Shown here one piece after another: positions 8,051-11,203 of a DNA stretch of 11,203 nucleotides. Every line of letters starts with the position of its first letter. The first letter of the stretch is position 1. A program made the position numbers and the translations under genes. The DNA comes from Zygnema cylindricum (Eukaryota > Streptophyta > Zygnematophyceae > Zygnematales > Zygnemataceae). The notes under the pieces are model-generated. The model ran no database searches and had not been told where the DNA came from. It worked only from the letters and a program-made list of their open reading frames with translations. The stretch is from NCBI GenBank assembly GCA_037447655.1, contig JBBHKE010002033.1:64001-75203 (forward strand), read 5' to 3'.

Positions 8051-8303
8051 CAGCCTACCTTCACTTCCTCTCCTCCTTTTCTCATCCCTCACTCCGCCTC
8101 GTCTCTCCCTCCTCTCTCCTCTCTCGCGCTCCCTCACCGTCCCCGCCCCTCTCCTCCCTCTCCCCCTCTCCTTCTCTCCTTCTCTCCCCCTCTCCCCCTC
8201 CCTCCTCCCTCCTCTTCCCCTCCGCCTACCTCCTTCTCCCTCTCCCCTTCTCTCCCCCTTCTTCTCCCTCCTCCTTTCCTTTCCTCCTCCCTCCTCACCC
8301 CCC
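8051..8303 (+). promoter_or_regulatory. Pyrimidine-rich leader directly upstream of the SDR start codon
   Basis: About 250 bp almost purely C/T (CTCTCCT, CTCCCCCT, CCTCCT units) end at CACCCCCC just before ATGGCC. It parallels the CT array before the ATG at 993. Likely a 5' UTR or core-promoter pyrimidine patch. Minus-strand frames through it give Arg/Glu/Gly-rich shadows. Confidence 0.55.
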
Positions 8304-10757
8304 ATGGCCTCCTCGGCCTCACCTCCACCAGATTCCGCACGTGCGGAGCCGAACCCCACAGGTGAGGACCGTACGACCGCACGTGCGAAAGGATTGTACG
8401 GAAAAGTGGCGATTGTGACGGGGGCGTCACGTGGCATCGGGAGAGAGGTGGCCGTACGATTAGCTGAGAGAGGGACACGTGTCGTGGTGGGATTCGCGGA
8501 GAGGGAGGAGGAGGCAGAGAAGACACTGGACTTGTAAGGAGAGAGGGAGGGGAATGGGGAGGGGAGGGGGAGAGGGAGAGGGAGAGGCAGAGGAAAATGA
8601 TCTTTAATTTCCTTTGAAAATTTCCTACGATGAAGTTTTTTTTCTTTCTTATTTTTCTTTGTCATTTTTAGGGTGAAGTTTTTTATGACAGGGGAGGGAT
8701 GTGAGGTAATTGTGATTTTGTAATTGAAGTTTTTTTTTTTTTTCTTATTCTGGTTTACAGATAATTTTTGAATAATATAAACACAAAAAAAACCAGCAAT
8801 ATGGACCGCCATATTCTATTCCCAATTTTTTCTTTTTCTTTTTAAATCATTTCATCTCAATTTTTAAATTGCCTTAAACCCCACTTTACTTTTCTTAACC
8901 TCATCTTTTTGTCTCCCCTGCTCTTTGTCTCTCCCTCCCTCGCTCTCTTTCCCTCTCCCCCCCTCTCTCCTCTCTCTCTCTCGCCCTCTCCCTCACCTTC
9001 CCCTGTGCTCCTATTTTGTTTTTTCTACTTTATTTCTTCTTTGTTTTCCTATTTTTTCTTCTCCATTTTTTCCTTTCCCATTTCTACTTTCCCATTTTTC
9101 TTTTTTTATTAATATATTTTTTTAAGAATGGGAGAAAATCGAGGAATTGCCGTAAAAGCCGATATTTCAAAAACTGAAAATGTTCAAAAACTTTTCGAAA
9201 AAACAATCGAAACTTTTGGACGACTCGACATTCTTATCAATAATGCGGGATACGCCCCACCACTGGCCAAAATTGCTGATGTCAGCGATGAGGATATGGA
9301 CAAGACCATCGACATTAACATCCGAGGTCTCTCCCTCTCTCTCTCTCTCTCTCCCCCCCTCCCCCTCTCTCTCCACGTGTTATGTGTTATGTTATTTGTA
9401 TTTTGTTCTTGTGATTTTTTTTTGAATTTTTTGATTTTTGTCGATGTTGTAATTTTGTGAATGTTGTCAAATATGTGAACCTTGTGAATTTGAATATGAA
9501 CTAAAATTTGTACTTGAATGTGACTGAAAGATTGAGTTCGAATGAAAATGTGAATGTGAATCTTGATTTTAATTTCATAATCTTAATTATTTTTTTCTCG
9601 TAGGAGCTTTTTATGTTTCTGAGAAGTGGTAAAACGAATATCAGATGGAGGTCTGATTCTGAATTTGAATCTTAATTTGAATCCGGATTTGGCTTTGAAT
9701 CCCTATCCGGGTTTGAATTTGAATTTGAAGTTGACAATTGAAATTGAAAATTGAGATTGACAATTGAGATTGACATTTGAAACTGTTTTTTTTTTCAGGA
9801 GCTTTTTTATGTCTCCGAGAAGCGGGAAAAAGCATGTCGGATGGAGGTCGAATTGTAAATATAAGTTCCTCTCTTGTGGCCTACACTAATAGTGGTGCGG
9901 GAACCGCCATATATGCGGGCTCTAAAGCAGCTTTGGAAACTTTTACTAAGGCAAGTTGTGAAGAAAAAACAAAAAAATAAGAAAAAATGTCAAGTATTTT
10001 GGCATATAACGACTCTGTGAATGTGGGAATCGATGAAAGGGAGATTTGTTCATGGGTATTTTCATGGACTCGGTGAAGTTTGTCTTTGCAAAGAATTGTT
10101 TTGAAGGGATTGATTTTTTCTTTTATATATAGGAATTGAAAATTCTGCATGATGTTGTTTATTCTTTTCTTGTTTTTGTTGTTTTCTAATTATAATATTT
10201 TTATTCTTGTATTTGTAAACAAGACAAAATTGTAAATCAGTTATATTTTTGTGTTATTCTATTAATCGAATTTTGTGACAATTTTTTTCAATCATTTTCG
10301 CATTGGATTCCCAAAAATTTTACCCTTAAGTGAAAAACAACTTTCTCTCTCCCTTTCTCCCTCTCTTTCTTTCTCTCTCCCGACCTTGTTGAATTTTTAA
10401 GTGTCGTGATTGAAACCGATCTTTTCTTGCTATTTCCTTTCTTTCCTTACTCTATTTTTATTAAAGCTAAGTTAATTCTATTTTAATTTTAAGCTTTTTT
10501 AATTTTTACAGTGTATGGCTATGGAACTAAAGGGGCGTCGAATTACGGTAAATTGTGTGGCCCCGGGTCCCGTAGAGACGGAGCTTTTTTATAAAGGAAA
10601 AACCGAAGAATATATTCAAAAATTAGTAAATATGAATCCAATGGAAAGATTGGGAAAAACTTCCGATATATCTCCTCTCATCGAGTTTCTTTGTAGCGAG
10701 GAGGGAGAATGGGTTAATGCCCAAGTTATTCGGGCCAATGGAGGATACATAAGTTAA
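8304..10757 (+). CDS. Short-chain dehydrogenase/reductase, plant NADPH-dependent aldehyde reductase-like, four exons
   Basis: Exons 8304-8533, 9127-9326, 9799-9950 and 10512-10757 total 828 nt and encode 275 aa, a normal length for a classical SDR plus a 30-residue Ser/Pro/Ala/Arg-rich N-terminal extension. Junctions are phase 2, phase 1 and phase 0. Motifs are all present: TGASRGIG at 39-46, D89 in ADIS, NNAG at 115-118, and the catalytic set N141, S167, Y182 and K186 (YAGSK). PG is at 212-213 and the C-terminus is GEWVNAQVIRANGGYIS. R43 before the second Gly and no acidic residue at the end of the second beta strand fit NADP(H). By family knowledge it reduces carbonyls such as reactive aldehydes or ketones with NADPH; the true substrate is unknown. 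The extension contains acidic residues, so a plastid transit peptide is not evident and cytosol is the default. Intron 3 has a GC donor; the donor of intron 2 (GTCTCT) is weak and runs into a CT microsatellite. Confidence 0.92.
8338..8481 (+). promoter_or_regulatory. Cluster of four CACGTG (G-box/E-box) palindromes within SDR exon 1
   Basis: CACGTG lies at 8338-8343, 8380-8385, 8428-8433 and 8476-8481, at spacings of 42, 48 and 48 bp. Three sit in longer perfect palindromes: 14 bp at 8334-8347, 10 bp at 8378-8387 and 10 bp at 8474-8483. The third reads CACGTGGC. All four are in the same codon frame (xCA CGT Gxx), with the Arg codon CGT for R13, R27, R43 and R59. A fifth copy is at 9374-9379, early in intron 2. 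CACGTG is the core site for bHLH and bZIP factors; a role here is inference. Confidence 0.5.
8538..8592 (+). repeat. GA-rich tract just inside SDR intron 1
   Basis: Purine tract of GGGAGAG-type units beginning at the fifth base of the intron after the GTAAGG donor. It could influence U1 access or RNA structure; no more can be said. Confidence 0.65.
8925..9003 (+). repeat. CT-rich tract in SDR intron 1
   Basis: CTCCCT/CTCT units in the middle of the 593-bp intron (8534-9126). The 120 bp up to the acceptor TTTAAG are also pyrimidine-rich. Confidence 0.65.
9327..9374 (+). repeat. CT microsatellite forming the donor end of SDR intron 2
   Basis: The intron starts GTCTCTCCCTC and continues as CT dinucleotides and C-runs. 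The splice donor therefore merges with a microsatellite: only the GT and the preceding exon bases CGAG fit the consensus. The GT is required by the protein join (NIRG then AFLCL). Confidence 0.75.
9604..9653 (+). pseudogene. Decayed duplicate of the 5' part of SDR exon 3 (pseudo-exon)
   Basis: Positions 9604-9653 align with 9799-9849, the start of SDR exon 3: 42 of 50 aligned bases match, with one 1-bp deletion in a T-run. The copy retains an acceptor (TTTTTCTCGTAG). If spliced to exon 2 it reads about nine codons to TAA. Even with the deletion ignored, a CGA codon has become TGA. Three of eight differences are CpG-type transitions (CGA to TGA, GCG to GTG, TCG to TCA), and changes fall on all codon positions, so it is no longer under coding constraint. 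The offset between copies is 195 bp. Confidence 0.8.
9654..9786 (+). repeat. TTGAAT/ATTGA-rich simple sequence in SDR intron 2
   Basis: Degenerate GAATTTGAAT and GACAATTGAGATT units fill the space between the pseudo-exon and the polypyrimidine tract before real exon 3. The hexamer theme resembles the AATTTGAATCAG units of the hAT-like gene, but this may just be a common simple sequence of the genome. Confidence 0.55.
9951..10511 (+). other. GC-AG intron (SDR intron 3)
   Basis: The exon ends ACTAAG and the intron starts GCAAGT, a perfect donor except for C at position 2; it ends TTTTTACAG. Phase-0 joining gives FTK then CMAMELKGR, matching the normal SDR spacing between the YxxxK helix and the ITVN strand. 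No nearby GT donor preserves this spacing. The intron also carries a CT-rich patch at 10343-10381. Confidence 0.75.
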
Positions 10758-10822
10758 AAAAAAGTATACGGCTTTTTTTTTGTTACATAAGTCGAAACAA
10801 AAGAATACGACTTTTTTTTTGG
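10746..10822 (+). repeat. 38-bp tandem duplication spanning the SDR stop codon
   Basis: Unit 1 (10746-10783) starts TACATAAGTTAA and contains the last codons and stop; unit 2 (10784-10822) starts TACATAAGTCGA. Both continue with an A-run, then ATACGGC or ATACGAC, and a run of nine or ten T. One small indel and several substitutions separate them. The second unit can also pair AAGTCG with CGACTT as a short hairpin. Confidence 0.7.
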
Positions 10823-11061
10823 GATAATGTTGGTCTACTTTTCGGGATATTATCGGTCTTCTTTTAGATTCTGTTTTTTTTTTGGCGAATTTGTATTTAT
10901 GTGTAGGTTTTCTCGTATTTCACTTTTTTCAAAATTCTAAAGAGAACTTACATTCGTTGTAAAAAAGATGTAATTTGCTTCCTTTGTACGATATCCGTTA
11001 TTTTATTTTTTTGTTTGTTTACCTTTTTTCGTTTTTCCTTTTGCTGGTGTTGTGTTTTATC
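10758..11061 (+). other. SDR 3' UTR / downstream region, no gene seen
   Basis: T-rich sequence after the stop. A second tandem duplication of 23 bp is visible at 10821-10843 and 10844-10866 (GGGATAATGTTGG versus GGGATATTATCGG; 18 of 23 match). No AATAAA is seen nearby; TGTAA occurs at 10958-10962 and 10969-10973 and could serve as an algal-type poly(A) signal, which is weak evidence. Confidence 0.45.
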
Positions 11062-11203
11062 TTTTTCTTTCTCTTTCACTTCTCTTTCCCCTTCTCTTTC
11101 CCCTTCTCTTTCCCCTTCCCCTTCCCCTTCCCCTTCCCCTTCTCTTTCCCCTTCTCTTTCCCCTTCCCCTTCTCTTTGCCCTTCCCCTTCCCCTTCCCTT
11201 TTT
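11062..11203. repeat. CT-rich microsatellite (CTTCTCTTTCCC / CCTTCCC) reaching the window end
   Basis: Repeated TTCTCTTTCCCC and CTTCCC units to the last base. By analogy with the two upstream starts it may be the leader of a further + strand gene beyond the window; nothing in the sequence proves this. Confidence 0.8.

Larger units (their letters stand above)
7582..8303. other. Region upstream of the SDR gene, no coding exon supported
   Basis: It holds A-rich sequence (7622-7680), a telomere-like section (about 7735-7980) and a pyrimidine-rich leader (8051-8303). It is presumably the SDR promoter and 5' UTR, and possibly also the last intron of the minus-strand gene. Confidence 0.5.

Noticed and set aside
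7991-8812. Minus-strand frames of 273 and 130 residues opposite SDR exon 1
   Set aside because: Arg/Gly/Glu-rich shadows of the pyrimidine leader and of a confirmed SDR exon; the rest is Lys-rich from T-runs.
8909-9125. + strand frames of about 66 residues in SDR intron 1
   Set aside because: Pyrimidine-rich Ser/Pro/Leu/Phe translation lying between two SDR exons that join in frame.
10784-10822. Rho-independent-like terminator (AAGTCG...CGACTT plus T-run)
   Set aside because: The context is eukaryotic, the stem is only 6 bp with a 13-nt loop, and it is explained by the tandem duplication.
1-11203. CRISPR arrays, rRNA, tRNA, prokaryotic operon signals
   Set aside because: No spaced identical repeats with unique spacers, no recognisable RNA gene, and the genes are intron-split.

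Overview
This is a nuclear-type eukaryotic window: split genes with GT-AG (and one GC-AG) introns, long T-runs, AT-rich non-coding DNA and many polypyrimidine/polypurine microsatellites. A BED + DUF659 + hAT-dimerisation protein, and a short-chain dehydrogenase (SDR) resembling plant NADPH-dependent aldehyde reductase-like proteins, suggest the green lineage (perhaps an alga). This is inference; I cannot name a species.

Layout. Positions 1-992 are an AT-rich flank grading into a CTCTCCCT/CTCTCCC microsatellite with higher-order duplication. An intronless, probably domesticated hAT-like transposase gene follows (993-3935, 980 aa). It has a BED-like zinc finger, long Gly-rich and Asn/Gln-rich repeat linkers, DUF659, the hAT C-terminal region and an acidic tail. 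Positions 3936-5384 are AT-rich with no exon I can support, but hold an 18-bp inverted repeat pair. The 3' end of a second + strand gene lies at 5385-7242. Five exons join in frame to give 217 residues of Big_9/cadherin-like beta-sandwich repeat. A minus-strand terminal exon of an unrecognised gene lies at 7581-7390, convergent with it. Positions 7582-8303 carry telomere-like TAAYCC hexamers, three perfect AAACCCTAA telo-boxes and a pyrimidine-rich leader.

A complete four-exon SDR gene occupies 8304-10757. Its exons sum to 828 nt and give 275 aa with all SDR motifs intact. Exon 1 carries four in-frame CACGTG boxes. Intron 2 holds a decayed copy of the start of exon 3. Intron 3 uses a GC donor. 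The stop codon lies in a 38-bp tandem duplication. The window ends in another CT-rich array.

The genes do not form an obvious pathway. What links them is architecture: both complete genes begin with the same CCATGGCCTCC context behind a pyrimidine-rich leader, with GC-rich starts that fade into AT-rich coding sequence. I see no convincing new biological system. The most notable items are the spliced cadherin-like gene, the altered hAT protein, the decayed SDR exon copy and the spaced CACGTG series.
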